In this document: positions 8,799 to 19,584 of the stretch, one piece after another
Layout of the letters: every line of letters begins with the position of its first letter
Numbering within the stretch: the stretch's first letter is position 1
NCBI RefSeq assembly: GCF_010726245.1
Contig: NZ_AP022561.1
Coordinates: 3,286,001 to 3,350,000 of the forward strand
Length of the DNA: 64,000 nucleotides
Direction: 5' to 3'
DNA from: Mycolicibacterium aichiense
Lineage (GTDB): Bacteria; Actinomycetota; Actinomycetes; Mycobacteriales; Mycobacteriaceae
Notes under the pieces: model-generated
What the model was told of the DNA's origin: nothing
What the model saw: the letters and a program-made list of their open reading frames with translations, nothing else
Database searches by the model: none
Made by a program: the position numbers and the translations under genes

Positions 8799-10217
8799 CT
8801 AGTGGTCGTCCTCCCCGATCCGGTGGACATGGATCAGGTTTGTCGAGCCTACTGTGCCCGGCGGAGCACCTGCGACGATGATCACGAGGTCACCGCGCTT
8901 GTACCGGCCCAGCTCCAGCATCGAGCGGTCCACCTCGCGGATCATGTCGTCGGTGGTTTCCATGTGCCCGACGATGAACGTCTCCGTGCCCCAGGTCAGG
9001 GCGAGCTGACTGCGCACCTCCGGCAGCGCGGTGAACGCCAGCAGTGGCAGCGGGGTGTGCAGCCGGGCCAGCCGCCGCACGGTGTCCCCGGACTGGGTGA
9101 AGGCGACCAGAGCCTTGGCGTCGAGGCGCTCACCGATGTCGCGAGCGGCATAGGAGATGACGCCCCGCTTGGTGCGCGGGACGTGGGTCAGCGGCGGCGC
9201 CGCCGTCGAGTTCTCCTCGACGGCACCGATGATGCGAGCCATGGTCCGCACCGCCTCGAGCGGGTACTTGCCGACCGAGGTCTCCCCGGACAGCATGACC
9301 GCGTCGGCGCCGTCCAGCACGGCGTTGGCGACGTCGGAGGCCTCGGCCCGGGTGGGCCGGGAGTTCTCGATCATCGACTCGAGCATCTGGGTGGCCACGA
9401 TCACCGGCTTGGCGTTCTCGCGGGCCATCTGGATGGCCCGCTTCTGCACCAGCGGGACCTCTTCGAGCGGCAGCTCGACGCCGAGGTCACCGCGGGCCAC
9501 CATGACCGCGTCGAAGGCCAGCACGATCGCTTCGAGATTGTCGATCGCTTCGGGTTTTTCCAGCTTCGCGATCACCGGGACGCGACGGCCGACCCGGTCC
9601 ATCACCTCGTGCACCAGCTCGACATCGGCCGGTGACCGCACGAACGACAGCGCCACCAGATCCACGCCCAGGCGCAGTGCGAACTCGAGATCCTCGATGT
9701 CCTTCTCGGACAGCGCAGGCACCGACACGTTCATGCCGGGCAGTGACAGGCCTTTGTTGTTGCTGACCGGGCCGCCCTCGGTGACCATGCAGACCACGTC
9801 GTCGCCGTCGATGTGTTCGACGACCAGGGCGACTTTGCCGTCGTCCACCAACAGCCGGTCACCCGGCTGGGCATCCCTGGCGAGGTTCTTGTAGGTGGTC
9901 GACACCCGGTCGTGGTTGCCCTCGAAGTGCTCGACGGTGATCCGCACCGTCTCACCGTTGGCCCAATACGTCGGACCGTCGGCGAACCGGCCCAGCCTGA
10001 TCTTGGGCCCCTGCAGGTCAGCGAGGATCCCGACGGCACGCCCGGTCACATCGGAGGCCTGGCGAACCCGCTTGTAGGCCGCCTCATGGTCGACATAGTC
10101 ACCGTGGCTGAAGTTCAGGCGGGCCACATCCATGCCGGCGTCGACCAAAGCTCTCACCGACTCATCGGTGCTGGTGGCTGGGCCGAGCGTACAGACAATC
10201 TTCCCGCGTCTACTCAC
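8799..10217 (-). CDS. pyk: Pyruvate kinase
   Basis: Final glycolytic step: phosphoenolpyruvate plus ADP gives pyruvate plus ATP. The 472-residue protein begins GKIVCTLGPATSTDESV, has the active-site Lys segment VIAKLEKPEAIDNLE, the metal-binding MVARGDLGVELPLEEVP, and the signature DGADAVMLSGETSVGKYP. The C-terminal allosteric domain ends in TNLIHVHRIGEDDH. The start is GTG 10217, with a -10 8 bases upstream. tesB follows 11 bases downstream. Confidence 0.97.
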   Translation of the reverse strand: MSRRGKIVCTLGPATSTDESVRALVDAGMDVARLNFSHGDYVDHEAAYKRVRQASDVTGRAVGILADLQGPKIRLGRFADGPTYWANGETVRITVEHFEGNHDRVSTTYKNLARDAQPGDRLLVDDGKVALVVEHIDGDDVVCMVTEGGPVSNNKGLSLPGMNVSVPALSEKDIEDLEFALRLGVDLVALSFVRSPADVELVHEVMDRVGRRVPVIAKLEKPEAIDNLEAIVLAFDAVMVARGDLGVELPLEEVPLVQKRAIQMARENAKPVIVATQMLESMIENSRPTRAEASDVANAVLDGADAVMLSGETSVGKYPLEAVRTMARIIGAVEENSTAAPPLTHVPRTKRGVISYAARDIGERLDAKALVAFTQSGDTVRRLARLHTPLPLLAFTALPEVRSQLALTWGTETFIVGHMETTDDMIREVDRSMLELGRYKRGDLVIIVAGAPPGTVGSTNLIHVHRIGEDDH

Positions 10218-10225
10218 GACGACTC

Positions 10226-10231
10226 AGCATA
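10226..10231 (-). promoter_or_regulatory. -10 element for leaderless pyk
   Basis: Minus-strand TATGCT sits 8 bases before the pyk GTG at 10217. There is no Shine-Dalgarno sequence, so the mRNA probably starts at or beside the GTG. Confidence 0.55.
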
Positions 10232-10285
10232 GTCGCGGTTCATGGGCATCTCGACCGATACAGATGGCGGCGGCACGCTATTCAC

Positions 10286-11785
10286 TCAACCGACGGCCAA
10301 TGGCAATTGGTGCGGCCGTACCGGCTCCGGGAGATCCGACTCACCCATGAGATACGCATCAACCGCGTGAGCGGCGGCGCGCCCCTCGGCGATCGCCCAC
10401 ACCACCAGCGAGGCGCCGCGGTGGGCGTCGCCGCAAACAAACACGCCGGGCGCGTCGGTCTGCCAGTCCGATCCACAGCTGATGACCCCGCGCGGGCTGA
10501 GCGCGATGCCGAGGTCGTCGAGAAGTGTCATGTGTTCGACGCCTTCGAAGCCGATCGCCAGCAGCGCCAGATCACACGGGATCTCCATGGCCTCCCCGAC
10601 CGGTGTGATGACCCGCCGGCCGTCGATCCGCTCGACCTTCACCTCGGCGATCTCCAGTGCGCGCAGATTGCCCTCGGCGTCACCGACGAACCGCTGCACC
10701 GCGACCTGATAGTGGACGGTGCCGCCCTCGGCATGCGCAGGCGACGTGCGCAGCACCAGCGGCCAGGTGGGCCACGGGGTCAGCTCGTCGTTGCGGACAT
10801 CCGGGGGTTGCGGGTTGTAGTCCAGCTGGGTCACCGATGCCGCGGCCTGGCGGTGTGCGGTGCCCAGACAGTCGGCTCCGGTGTCACCGCCGCCGATGAT
10901 CACCACATGCTTGTCCTTGGCGGACAGCGGCGACGGCCCATCTCCCTCGCACTCCCGGTTGGCCGGGACCAGATGCTCCATCGCCAGGTGAACGCCCGCC
11001 AGATGACGGCCCTCGACGTCGGTGTCGCGACCGCGCAACGCGCCGACGGCCAGCACGACGGCGTCAAACCGGTTGCGCAGCTCCTCGACCGAGACATCCA
11101 CGCCGACTTCGCATTCGGTGACGAAACGCGTTCCCTCGGCGCGCATCTGGGCCAACCGCTGGTTCAGCGTGGCCTTCTCCAGCTTGTACTCGGGGATTCC
11201 ATAGCGCAGCAGACCGCCAAGGCGGTCGTCGCGCTCGTAGACGGTGACGTGGTGACCGGCGCGGGTCAGCTGCTGGGCTGCGGCCAGTCCCGCGGGTCCG
11301 GACCCGACGATCGCGACGTTGCGGCCGGTGCCGATCGCGGCGGGCTGCGCCTCGACGATGCCCATCCGCCAGGCTTGGTCGGCGATGGTGTTCTCGATCC
11401 GCTTGATCGTCACGCTGCCGCCGGTCTGGTCCTCGGCGATGGACAGCACACAGGCCGCTTCACACGGCGCCGGGCACAGGCGGCCGGTGAACTCCGGGAA
11501 ATTGTTGGTGGCGTGCAGACGTTCGCTTGCGGCATCCCAGCGGCCGCGGCGGACCAGGTCGTTCCATTCCGGAATCAGGTTGCCCAGTGGACACCCCGCA
11601 GTTCCGGAGTGGCAGAACGGGATTCCGCAGTCCATGCAGCGGCGGGCCTGCTGCGCCACCTCAGCGGCGCGTTCCTGGGGATTCTGACGCTCGTACACCT
11701 CGCGCCAGTCCCCGATCCGCTCGTCGACGGTCCGCTTGGCGGCCTCGATCTTCGGAACCTTCAGAAATCCGGTGGGATCAGCCAC
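10286..11785 (-). CDS. gltD: Glutamate synthase small subunit
   Basis: Beta subunit of NADPH-dependent GOGAT. It takes electrons from NADPH through FAD and two 4Fe-4S clusters to the large subunit. The 499-residue protein has the N-terminal cluster motif [17 protein letters not shown] from residue 50, a second Cys set near [13 protein letters not shown], the FAD fold [13 protein letters not shown] near 155, and an NADPH site around [15 protein letters not shown]. The start is GTG 11785, after GGAGG. It overlaps the end of gltB by 8 bases, indicating coupled translation. Confidence 0.97.
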   Translation of the reverse strand: MADPTGFLKVPKIEAAKRTVDERIGDWREVYERQNPQERAAEVAQQARRCMDCGIPFCHSGTAGCPLGNLIPEWNDLVRRGRWDAASERLHATNNFPEFTGRLCPAPCEAACVLSIAEDQTGGSVTIKRIENTIADQAWRMGIVEAQPAAIGTGRNVAIVGSGPAGLAAAQQLTRAGHHVTVYERDDRLGGLLRYGIPEYKLEKATLNQRLAQMRAEGTRFVTECEVGVDVSVEELRNRFDAVVLAVGALRGRDTDVEGRHLAGVHLAMEHLVPANRECEGDGPSPLSAKDKHVVIIGGGDTGADCLGTAHRQAAASVTQLDYNPQPPDVRNDELTPWPTWPLVLRTSPAHAEGGTVHYQVAVQRFVGDAEGNLRALEIAEVKVERIDGRRVITPVGEAMEIPCDLALLAIGFEGVEHMTLLDDLGIALSPRGVISCGSDWQTDAPGVFVCGDAHRGASLVVWAIAEGRAAAHAVDAYLMGESDLPEPVRPHQLPLAVG

Positions 11786-14700
11786 GTGTCGCCTCCATGA
11801 TCGCGGTGTCCACGTCACGCCCCTCCGCCTTGGCCATCCGGGTGGCCTCGAGCACCTTCCGGTAGTCGGTGGGCATGATCTTGGTGAATTGTGCGCTGCG
11901 CCTGGGCCAGTCCGAGAGCACCGAGCGGGCCAGCGTGCTGCCGGTGTACCGGGCATGGCGAGCCACGACGTCGTGCAGCCATTCCAGGTCGTCGGGGTCC
12001 GGGGCGTGCAACTCGACCATCGCCGTGTTGACCATGGCCGGGTCAAGACCCAGCACATAGGCGATGCCGCCGGACATTCCCGCCGCCATGTTGCGCCCGG
12101 TGCGGCCCAGCACGACGACGCGGCCACCGGTCATGTACTCGCAGGCGTGGTCCCCGACCCCTTCGGTCACCGCGAGCGCACCGGAGTTGCGGGCGGCGAA
12201 CCGCTCCCCGACCCGGCCGCGCAGATACACCTCTCCCGAGGTCGCCCCGTACAGCAGGGTGTTGCCTGCGATCACGTTGTCCTCCGGCAGGAACAGGACA
12301 TCGTCGGGCGGCCGGACGATCACCCGGCCACCGGAAAGGCCTTTGCCCACATAGTCGTTGGCGTCCCCGATCAGGTCGAGGGTGATACCGGGCGGCAGGA
12401 ACGCGCCGATGGACTGACCGGCTGAGCCGGTGAGCGTGATGTGGATGGTGTCATCCGGCAGGCCCTGGGCACCGTAGCGCCGGGTGACCTCCGAACCCAG
12501 CAGGGTGCCGACCGTGCGGTTGACGTTGCGGACCGGCAGTTCCAGCCGCACCGGGTGGGCGTCCTCCAGCGCGCCCTCGGCCAGCGCAACCAGCGTCTGG
12601 TCCAGAGCATGCTCGAGGCCGTGTTCCTGATCCCGCAGCCGCCGTCGCTGCGGCAACGCACCGCCGTGCGCATCGGTGGGCACCGCGAAGATCGGGCTCA
12701 GGTCAAGGCCCTTGGTCTTCCAGTGCGCCACCCCGTGATCGGTGTCGAGCACCTCCGCGTGGCCGACGGCCTCGTCGATACTGCGGAAGCCCAACTCGGC
12801 CAGCATCACCCGGACGTCTTCGGCGATGAACCGGAAGAAGTTCTCGACGAACTCCGGCTTGCCGTTGAAACGTGCTCGCAGTTCCGGGTTTTGGGTGGCG
12901 ACCCCGACCGGGCAGGTGTCGAGGTGGCAGACCCGCATCATGATGCACCCGGCCACCACCAAGGGCGCGGTGGAGAAGCCGAATTCCTCGGCGCCGAGCA
13001 GGGCGGCGACCATGACGTCGCGGGCGGTGCGCAGACCGCCGTCACACTGCACGGTGATGCGATCGCGAAGCCCGTTGAGCACCAACGTCTGCTGGGTGTC
13101 GGCCAGGCCGATCTCCCACGGCGCCCCGGCATGCTTGAGGCTGGTCAGCGGCGCCGCGCCGGTGCCGCCATCGTATCCGGAGATCAGCACGACGTCGGCG
13201 TGCGCCTTGGACACCCCGGCCGCCACCGTGCCGACCCCGACCGAACTGACCAGCTTCACGTGGATCCGGGCTTGGGAGTTGGCGTTTTTGAGGTCGTGGA
13301 TCAGCTGCGCCAGATCCTCGATGGAGTAGATGTCGTGGTGCGGTGGGGGCGAGATCAAACCCACGCCAGGAGTGGAGTGCCGGGTCTTGGCGATGTTCGG
13401 ATACACCTTGAAGCCGGGCAGCTGCCCACCCTCGCCGGGCTTGGCGCCCTGGGCCATCTTGATCTGAATGTCGGTCGCGTTGACCAAATAGTCACTGGTG
13501 ACACCGAACCTGCCGGACGCCACCTGTTTGACCGCACTGCGCCGGCGAGGGTCGTAGAGCCGGTCTTCGTCTTCGCCGCCTTCACCGCTGTTGGAACGCC
13601 CGCCGAGGTTGTTCATGGCGATGGCCATGGTCTCGTGGGCTTCCTGTGAGATCGAGCCGTAGCTCATGGCGCCGGTGTTGAAGCGGCTGCAGATGGCCTC
13701 GACGGACTCCACCTCGGTCAGCGGAACCGGCGGCCGCAGCCCCTTCTTGAAGCCGAACAGGCCGCGCAGCGTACCGCCCTCGCGGGACAGCCGGTTGACC
13801 TCCGCGGAGTACTTGGCGAACACCTCGCCCTGTCCGGTTCGGGTCGAATGCTGAAGCAGGAAGACCGTTTCCGGGGTGAACAGGTGCAGTTCTCCCTCGC
13901 GACGGAACTGGTATTCGCCGCCGATATCGAGGCGGCGATGCACCCGCTCGGTGGGATTCTCCGGGTAGGCGCGACGATGCCGCGACTTGACCTCGTCGGC
14001 CAGCACGTCGAGTCCGACGCCGCCGAGTTGGCTGACTGTGCCGGTGAGGTATTCGTCGACCACATCCTTGGACAGACCGATGGCTTCGAAAGCCTGTGCG
14101 CCCGTGTAGGACCCGACGGTCGAGATGCCCATCTTGCTCATCACCTTCATGACGCCCTTACCGAGCGCCTTGAGGTAGTTGCGCACGGCGGTGCCCGGGT
14201 CGATGCCGGTGAGTTCGCCTTCGCGGATCAGGTCCTCGATCGACTCGAACGCCAGATACGGGTTGACCGCGGCGGCCCCGTACCCGATCAGCAGCGCGAT
14301 GTGGTGGACCTCGCGGGCGTCACCGCTTTCCACCACCAGCGCGACCATGGTGCGCTGCTTGGTCCGGACCAGGTGGTGGTGCACCGCGGCGACCGCCAGC
14401 AGTGACGGGATCGGTGCCCGGGTGTGGTCGGAGTCGCGGTCGGAGATGACCAGGGTGCGTGCGCCTTTGGCGATCGCGTCGGATGCGCGGTGACGCAGCT
14501 CCTCGATGGCCTCGGCCAGGCCGTCGCCGCCGCGCTCGACGTCGTAGAGCGACCGCAGCACGGCGGACTTGAGGCCGGGCTGCTCCCCGTCGTCGTTGAT
14601 GTGGACGATCCGGTTCAGCTCGTCGTTGTCCAGAACCGGCCAGTGCAGCAGGATCTGGCGGCAGGAGGCGGCCGTCGGCTCGAGCAGGTTCTGTTCGGGG

Positions 14701-16340
14701 CCCATGACACGCGCCATCGAGGTGACGATCTCCTCGCGGATGGCGTCCAGCGGCGGGTTCGTCACCTGGGCGAACAGTTCGACGAAGTAGTCGTAGATCA
14801 GCTTGGGGCGCTGGGACAGAACGGCGACCGGGGTGTCGGTGCCCATCGATCCGAGCGGTTCCTGGCCGGAGGCGGCCATCGGGGTGAGCATGATCCGCAG
14901 GTCTTCTTCGGTGTAGCCGAAGGCGACCTGGCGCCGCACCACCGATTCGTGGTTCGGCGAGACCCGGGTCCGGGCCGGCAGGGTCGCCAGGTCCAGCAGA
15001 CCGGCGTGCAGCCATTCGGCGTACGGCGCCTCGGCGGCGAGCTCACCCTTGATCTCGTCGTCGCTCACGATGCGCCCGGCGGCGGTGTCGATCAGGAACA
15101 TCTTGCCCGGCTCCAACCGCCCTTTGGCCACCACTTCGCCCGGCGGGATGTCCAGCACGCCGCTTTCACTGGCCAGGATCACCCGGTCGTCGATGGTGCG
15201 CCACCACCGGCCGGGCCGTAAGCCGTTGCGGTCCAGGACCGCTCCCACAAGTGTGCCGTCGGTGAACGTCACGCAGGCCGGTCCGTCCCACGGCTCCATC
15301 AGCGATGCGTGGTACTGACAGAACGCCCGGCGGGCCGGAGCAAGAGTGGTGTTGTTCTCCCACGCCTCGGGGATCATCATCATCACGGCGTGCGGCAGAC
15401 TGCGGCCGCCGAGGTGCAGCAGCTCGAGCACCTGGTCGAAGGACGCGGAATCCGACGCATCGGGAGTGCAGATCGGTGAAAGCCGGCTCAGGTCACCGGG
15501 AATCATGGCGCTGGCCAGCATCGCTTCCCGGGCGTGCATCCGGTTGCGGTTGCCCCGCACGGTGTTGATTTCACCGTTGTGCGCCACGAACCGGAATGGA
15601 TGCGCCAGCGGCCAGGACGGAAACGTGTTGGTGGAGAAGCGGCTGTGCACGATCGCGATCGCGCTGCGGCACCGGTCGTCGCGCAGATCGGGAAAGTATT
15701 GCGGCAGCTGCATTGTGGTGAGCATGCCCTTGTAGGCGATCGTGCGGCTGGACAGCGACGGGAAGTAGACGCTGTCGGGCCCCTGCTCGGCGCGCTTGCG
15801 CAGCGGGTAGACCAGGCGGTCGAGGTCGATCCCGCCGGCCCGGTGACCGTTTCGTTCGGGAGCTGCGACGAACAGCATCGACATGTGCGGCATGCAGCCC
15901 AGCGCGGTGGCGCCGACTTCGGCGCCGTCAGGGTCGACCGGCACGGCGCGCCACCCGAGGACCTCGAGGCCCTCCTCCTCGGCGATGGCCTCGACCCGGC
16001 CGATCGCGGCTTGCCTAGCGGCCGGATCCATCGGCAGAAAGCAGATGCCTGCGGCAAAGGTGTTGCAGCCGTTCACCGTTGGCGCGGGAAGGTCGAATTC
16101 GGCGACGGCGGAAAGTAACTCGACCGGCAATTGCAGCAGGATTCCGGCGCCGTCTCCGCTGTTGGGTTCTGCACCGGCGGCACCGCGGTGTTCGAGGTGT
16201 TCGAGCGCCGTCAGCCCGTCGGCGACGATCTGGTGTGACCGTCGGCCCTGGATGTCGGCCACCATCGCCACACCGCACGAGTCGGACTCGTGCCGGGGGT
16301 CGTAGAGACCCTGCGCTTCGGGAAGTGCCGAGAACAGCAT
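11778..16340 (-). CDS. gltB: Glutamate synthase large subunit
   Basis: Alpha subunit of GOGAT: glutamine plus 2-oxoglutarate gives two glutamates. The 1520-residue protein starts with a propeptide of about 21 residues ahead of Cys22 ([10 protein letters not shown]), the Ntn-type glutaminase nucleophile exposed on maturation. The central and FMN synthase domains follow; 3Fe-4S cysteines lie near residue 1130 ([15 protein letters not shown]), then the beta-helix C-terminal domain (SGGIAYVLG). The ATG follows GGAGGAG. Placement next to pyk differs from M. tuberculosis, where gltBD lies at Rv3858c-Rv3859c (from memory). Confidence 0.97.
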   Translation of the reverse strand: MLFSALPEAQGLYDPRHESDSCGVAMVADIQGRRSHQIVADGLTALEHLEHRGAAGAEPNSGDGAGILLQLPVELLSAVAEFDLPAPTVNGCNTFAAGICFLPMDPAARQAAIGRVEAIAEEEGLEVLGWRAVPVDPDGAEVGATALGCMPHMSMLFVAAPERNGHRAGGIDLDRLVYPLRKRAEQGPDSVYFPSLSSRTIAYKGMLTTMQLPQYFPDLRDDRCRSAIAIVHSRFSTNTFPSWPLAHPFRFVAHNGEINTVRGNRNRMHAREAMLASAMIPGDLSRLSPICTPDASDSASFDQVLELLHLGGRSLPHAVMMMIPEAWENNTTLAPARRAFCQYHASLMEPWDGPACVTFTDGTLVGAVLDRNGLRPGRWWRTIDDRVILASESGVLDIPPGEVVAKGRLEPGKMFLIDTAAGRIVSDDEIKGELAAEAPYAEWLHAGLLDLATLPARTRVSPNHESVVRRQVAFGYTEEDLRIMLTPMAASGQEPLGSMGTDTPVAVLSQRPKLIYDYFVELFAQVTNPPLDAIREEIVTSMARVMGPEQNLLEPTAASCRQILLHWPVLDNDELNRIVHINDDGEQPGLKSAVLRSLYDVERGGDGLAEAIEELRHRASDAIAKGARTLVISDRDSDHTRAPIPSLLAVAAVHHHLVRTKQRTMVALVVESGDAREVHHIALLIGYGAAAVNPYLAFESIEDLIREGELTGIDPGTAVRNYLKALGKGVMKVMSKMGISTVGSYTGAQAFEAIGLSKDVVDEYLTGTVSQLGGVGLDVLADEVKSRHRRAYPENPTERVHRRLDIGGEYQFRREGELHLFTPETVFLLQHSTRTGQGEVFAKYSAEVNRLSREGGTLRGLFGFKKGLRPPVPLTEVESVEAICSRFNTGAMSYGSISQEAHETMAIAMNNLGGRSNSGEGGEDEDRLYDPRRRSAVKQVASGRFGVTSDYLVNATDIQIKMAQGAKPGEGGQLPGFKVYPNIAKTRHSTPGVGLISPPPHHDIYSIEDLAQLIHDLKNANSQARIHVKLVSSVGVGTVAAGVSKAHADVVLISGYDGGTGAAPLTSLKHAGAPWEIGLADTQQTLVLNGLRDRITVQCDGGLRTARDVMVAALLGAEEFGFSTAPLVVAGCIMMRVCHLDTCPVGVATQNPELRARFNGKPEFVENFFRFIAEDVRVMLAELGFRSIDEAVGHAEVLDTDHGVAHWKTKGLDLSPIFAVPTDAHGGALPQRRRLRDQEHGLEHALDQTLVALAEGALEDAHPVRLELPVRNVNRTVGTLLGSEVTRRYGAQGLPDDTIHITLTGSAGQSIGAFLPPGITLDLIGDANDYVGKGLSGGRVIVRPPDDVLFLPEDNVIAGNTLLYGATSGEVYLRGRVGERFAARNSGALAVTEGVGDHACEYMTGGRVVVLGRTGRNMAAGMSGGIAYVLGLDPAMVNTAMVELHAPDPDDLEWLHDVVARHARYTGSTLARSVLSDWPRRSAQFTKIMPTDYRKVLEATRMAKAEGRDVDTAIMEATRG

Positions 16341-16489
16341 TCCACGCTCCTCCGCGGTCGGTCATGCGGCGGAAAGCTGGTGTGCGCGATGCGCGTGGTG
16401 ATTGGCCTTACCGCAGTCTGACGTGTGATGTCTGGGACTGCACCGGCCCGATGAATTTCAGCACTGAGTGTATCAGCGCGGTGTGGGCA

Positions 16490-16903
16490 TCACTGCCCAA
16501 TAAGTGTGGGCACCAGCGGGAAGCCGGGCAGGTTCCGGATGACCGTCCAGCTGATCGCCGCGACGGCGATCACGCTGATCGCCGACAGCGGAAACGCCCG
16601 TTCCCCTCGCTGGATCCGCCAGATCACCCAGACCGCCAGCAAGGGCAGACCGACCAGCAGGAACACGTTGTCGACGACCGCTGCTGCGACGTCGCCGTGC
16701 AGCAGGTCATGTGTCATCCGCAGGCCACCGCACGCCGGACAGTTCCAGCCGGTGAGCAACCGGAACGGGCACGGCGGAAACAGTGAGCCGGGCCGGTGCG
16801 GGTCGGCAATGCCGACGTAGGTGAGCGCACCGATCCCCAGGGCACCGGTAGCGACCCCGGTGTAGAGCCGGGTTCTGCGACGGTGGTCGACGCTACCCAT
16901 CAC
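16490..16903 (-). CDS. DUF2752 membrane protein
   Basis: Small membrane protein of 137 residues with three hydrophobic segments. The DUF2752 signature is clear: CPFRLLTGWNCPACGGLR-type Cys pairs near residues 42-58, followed by THDLLHGD. Function is unknown; such Cys-rich motifs suggest metal or redox chemistry but nothing more can be said. It overlaps the upstream TM2 gene by 11 bases, so the two form an operon (Rv1615/Rv1616-like, from memory). The 149 bases between it and gltB must hold the gltB promoter; I could not assign one. Confidence 0.8.
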   Translation of the reverse strand: MMGSVDHRRRTRLYTGVATGALGIGALTYVGIADPHRPGSLFPPCPFRLLTGWNCPACGGLRMTHDLLHGDVAAAVVDNVFLLVGLPLLAVWVIWRIQRGERAFPLSAISVIAVAAISWTVIRNLPGFPLVPTLIGQ

Positions 16904-17294
16904 GCAGGGGACGTCCCTGCGGGTCGCGCACCTTGTCGGTCAGGATCATGACGCCGTCGATGATCCCCCAGATGACCGCGCCGATGCCGCAGGTGACGAG
17001 GCCGACGAGCAGCTGGGCGATACCCAGTCCGGTGTAGCCGAGGTAGATGCGCCCGATCCCCACCAGGCCGAACAATCCGAGCAGCTGCAGCAACCCGGCG
17101 ACGATCTTGGATTTGTCCGACAGGGGCTCGCCGGTGACCGGATGGCGGCCGAACGGTGCCGAGGGGTCCACGTAGCCACCCGGGCCCGGATACTGCGGCG
17201 GCATCGGGTAATTCGGCGGGGCCTGGTAATTCGGCGGGGCCTGGTAGTTGGGCGGCGGTGCGCCCTCGGTGCCTCCGAACTGCGGCTCAGTCAT
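16893..17294 (-). CDS. TM2 domain membrane protein with PPNYQA repeats
   Basis: Protein of 133 residues. The N-terminal 55 residues are Pro/Asn/Tyr-rich and contain a tandem PPNYQA repeat; the TM2 domain follows (about residues 65-120), two hydrophobic helices around GIGRIYLGYTGLGIAQLL and IGAVIWGIIDGVMIL. Function is unknown; TM2 proteins are widespread short membrane proteins. ATG 17294 (MTEPQFGG) is chosen over an ATG 12 bases upstream because the MTEP-type opening is common in this class. Its 3' end overlaps the DUF2752 gene. Confidence 0.8.
   Translation of the reverse strand: MTEPQFGGTEGAPPPNYQAPPNYQAPPNYPMPPQYPGPGGYVDPSAPFGRHPVTGEPLSDKSKIVAGLLQLLGLFGLVGIGRIYLGYTGLGIAQLLVGLVTCGIGAVIWGIIDGVMILTDKVRDPQGRPLRDG
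17207..17260. repeat. 18-bp tandem repeat coding PPNYQA
   Basis: Two identical 18-base copies (17207-17224 and 17225-17242) are followed by a degenerate third (17243-17260). On the minus strand they encode PPNYQA units in the N-terminal tail of the TM2 protein. Copy number may vary between strains by slippage. Confidence 0.8.
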
Positions 17295-17376
17295 GCCCCA
17301 CAGCATGCCAGAGCGGCGCCCAACCCAGAAGGGCAGAAATTTTACGGATACGTCAGTTCATGATGCATCCGGCCAA

Positions 17377-17382
17377 TAAGGT
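17377..17382 (+). promoter_or_regulatory. -10 element of the Ala/Gly-rich secreted protein gene
   Basis: TAAGGT fits TANNNT and ends 8 bases before the ATG at 17391, giving a leaderless or near-leaderless transcript. A weak GG-rich stretch lies in between. Confidence 0.4.
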
Positions 17383-17390
17383 CCCAGGTC

Positions 17391-18221
17391 ATGAACCGCT
17401 ACTTCTCGATCGCACTCGGCGCATTGACCGCCGGAACCATGGCCATGGGGCTCGGCTGCGGGACAGCGGAGGCCAGCTGCGCGTCGGTGTTCGGCTTCGG
17501 CAACAGTGCGCAGTGCACCAGCAGTCCGACCACGATTGCGATCGCGCTCGGGTCGGGGGCCTCAGCACGCGCCGAGGGCGGCCTCGGCGCCGCACTCGCC
17601 CTCGGCGACGGGGCCTTCGCCGGCGCGTTCGGCTGGTTCGGATCGGCGACGGCGCTGGGCAATGGCAGCAAAGCGGTCGCCACCAGTCTGGGCCTGGCGT
17701 TATCGGCGGGGCCGAACGCCGACACCCACGCCGGCGCCGCGGAGACGGAGGTGCTGAATCTCGCGGTCTCCATCGGAAGCTCCAACGCCGAAGCCCTTGG
17801 CGTCGCCAACGTCGCGGTGAACCTGTTCGGTGGCGGGTCGGAAGTGCTGAGTTTCGGCACCGGCAACGCCGCCTTCAACACCGGCGACCAGAGCTTTGTC
17901 CACGCGTTCGGCACGCTCAGCAGCGCGACCAATCTCGGGACGTACAACGCGTTCGTCACGACAACGCCCCAAGGCACGGCCAATTCCGTCTTCAGTGTGC
18001 TGGGCTCGAACAACAAGGTTCAGGCGGGCAACGGCCCGGTGGCAATCGCCGGGGCGTTGTTCACCAGCAACCAGTTCCTGCTGAAGTCCGGACCCGGCTT
18101 CAACATCAACGGAGTCAAAGCGGGCGGCGCTGCCGCCACCCCGCCGGCCACCGCGACGGGCGCGAAACACACTGCAGCCAAAGGTGTTGCCGGGAGCAAG
18201 CGGAGACCTGCCGCTAAGTAA
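17391..18221 (+). CDS. Secreted Ala/Gly/Ser-rich protein, function unknown
   Basis: Protein of 276 residues. Residues 1-28 form a signal peptide (MNRYFSIALGAL...GTAEA/S) with likely cleavage after AEA. The mature chain is rich in Ala, Gly, Ser and Asn with a loose periodic pattern (ALGSGASARAEGG, ALALGDGAFAGAFG, ATALGNGSKAV, SIGSSNAEAL), resembling beta-solenoid exported proteins. Two Cys occur early in the mature part. The C-terminal 35 residues are Ala/Lys-rich and basic (GAKHTAAKGVAGSKRRPAAK), possibly for wall binding. I know of related predicted secreted proteins in mycobacteria but no function. The 3' end overlaps the converging reductase gene by 8 bases. Confidence 0.8.
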   Translation: MNRYFSIALGALTAGTMAMGLGCGTAEASCASVFGFGNSAQCTSSPTTIAIALGSGASARAEGGLGAALALGDGAFAGAFGWFGSATALGNGSKAVATSLGLALSAGPNADTHAGAAETEVLNLAVSIGSSNAEALGVANVAVNLFGGGSEVLSFGTGNAAFNTGDQSFVHAFGTLSSATNLGTYNAFVTTTPQGTANSVFSVLGSNNKVQAGNGPVAIAGALFTSNQFLLKSGPGFNINGVKAGGAAATPPATATGAKHTAAKGVAGSKRRPAAK

Positions 18222-19584
18222 GCGGTTCCATCTCCTGCAGCATGGTCGGCACCAACTCGCTGACGGTCGGGTGGATGTGCATGGTGCGCGAGATCGCCGT
18301 GTAGGGCTTCTTGGCGGACATGATGTCGAGGATCGAATGGATGACCTCGTCGCCGCCGACCCCGAGGACCGCCGCCCCGAGGATCTCCTCGGTGTCGGCA
18401 TCGACGACGATCTGCATGAAACCTTGCGTCTCACCCTTTTCCACCGCGCGGCCGACTCTGGTCATCGGACGCCGCCCGACCAGGGCCCGACGGCCGGACT
18501 TACGCACCTGCTCGACGGTCATGCCGGCCCGGCCCAGCGGCGGGTCGATGTAAAGGGCGTAGGTCGGCACCCGGTCGCTGACCCGGCGCGGATCGTCGTC
18601 GAGGAGGTTGGCCGCGACGATCTCGAAGTCGTTGTAGGAGGTGTGGGTGAAGGCCCCCTTGCCGTTACAGTCCCCCATCGCCCAGATGTGCTCGGCACTG
18701 GTTCGTAGTTGGTCGTCGACGACGATGTAGCCGCGACCGTCGACCTCGACACCGGCCCGGTCCAGGCCGAGGTCGTCGGTGTTGGGTTGGCGGCCAACGG
18801 CCACCAGTAGGTGTGAGCCGGCGATGGGCTTCGCCCCATCGTACGGAGTCACCTCGAAACCGTTGTCCCGCTTGGTGAAACGCAGATCGGATGCGCCGGT
18901 GACGACGGCGATGCCCTCGGCGGTGAGGATGTCCTCGATGGCCGCGGAGATATCCTCGTCCTCGCGCGGCGTGAGCCTGGGCCCCCGTTCGAGCACGGTG
19001 ACCCGAGCGCCGAACCGGCGGTACATCTGGGCGAACTCCAGCCCGATGTAGCTGCCGCCGACGATCACGAGGTGGTCGGGAATCGTGTCGAGCTCCAGGA
19101 TGCCGACATTGGTCAGGTAGTCGATGTCGGCGAGGCCCGGCAGCTCCGGCACCACCGCCCGGCCTCCGACGTTGAGGAAGATCCGCTCGGCTGTCAGGAC
19201 CTCGTCCCCGACGCGGATGGTATGCGGGTCCTCGAAGCGGGCATGTCCTCGAATCAGCGTGCAGCCCGGCATGCCCTCGATCCAGGACTCGACGCCACTG
19301 CGGTCGCCCAGCACGATTCCGTCCTTGCGCGCCTTCACTTTTGCCATGTCGACCGACACGTCACCGGTGGACACCCCGTAGTCGGCACCGCGCCGCGCGG
19401 TGTGGGCGGTATGCGCACTGGCGACCAGGGTCTTGGTCGGTATGCAGCCGGAGTTGACGCACGTTCCGCCGACGAGTTTGCGTTCGATCACCGCGACGGT
19501 CTGACCGGCATCCGTCAATCGTCCGGCCAACGGCGGGCCGGCCTGTCCGGCGCCGACGATGATCGCGTCGAAGTGGGCGGTCAC
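18214..19584 (-). CDS. FAD-dependent pyridine nucleotide-disulfide oxidoreductase (MerA-like)
   Basis: Cytosolic flavoprotein of 456 residues in the mercuric reductase/lipoamide dehydrogenase family. It shows the FAD site VGAGQAGPPLAGRL at residues 11-24, the redox disulfide GGTCVNSGCIPTKT near 40-53, the NAD(P) site VGGSYIGLEFAQMY near 180, a second FAD segment IWAMGDCNGKG near 300, and a C-terminal dimer domain with HIHPTVSEL. It has no heavy-metal domain and no C-terminal vicinal Cys pair, so true mercuric reductase activity is unlikely. The start is GTG 19584, overlapping the DUF4126 gene as GTGA. Confidence 0.85.
   Translation of the reverse strand: MTAHFDAIIVGAGQAGPPLAGRLTDAGQTVAVIERKLVGGTCVNSGCIPTKTLVASAHTAHTARRGADYGVSTGDVSVDMAKVKARKDGIVLGDRSGVESWIEGMPGCTLIRGHARFEDPHTIRVGDEVLTAERIFLNVGGRAVVPELPGLADIDYLTNVGILELDTIPDHLVIVGGSYIGLEFAQMYRRFGARVTVLERGPRLTPREDEDISAAIEDILTAEGIAVVTGASDLRFTKRDNGFEVTPYDGAKPIAGSHLLVAVGRQPNTDDLGLDRAGVEVDGRGYIVVDDQLRTSAEHIWAMGDCNGKGAFTHTSYNDFEIVAANLLDDDPRRVSDRVPTYALYIDPPLGRAGMTVEQVRKSGRRALVGRRPMTRVGRAVEKGETQGFMQIVVDADTEEILGAAVLGVGGDEVIHSILDIMSAKKPYTAISRTMHIHPTVSELVPTMLQEMEPLT

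Noticed and set aside
12441..13649. Long open frame antisense to gltB
   Set aside because: Shadow of a high-GC gene; composition rich in Arg/Gly/His without recognisable motifs, no ribosome site.
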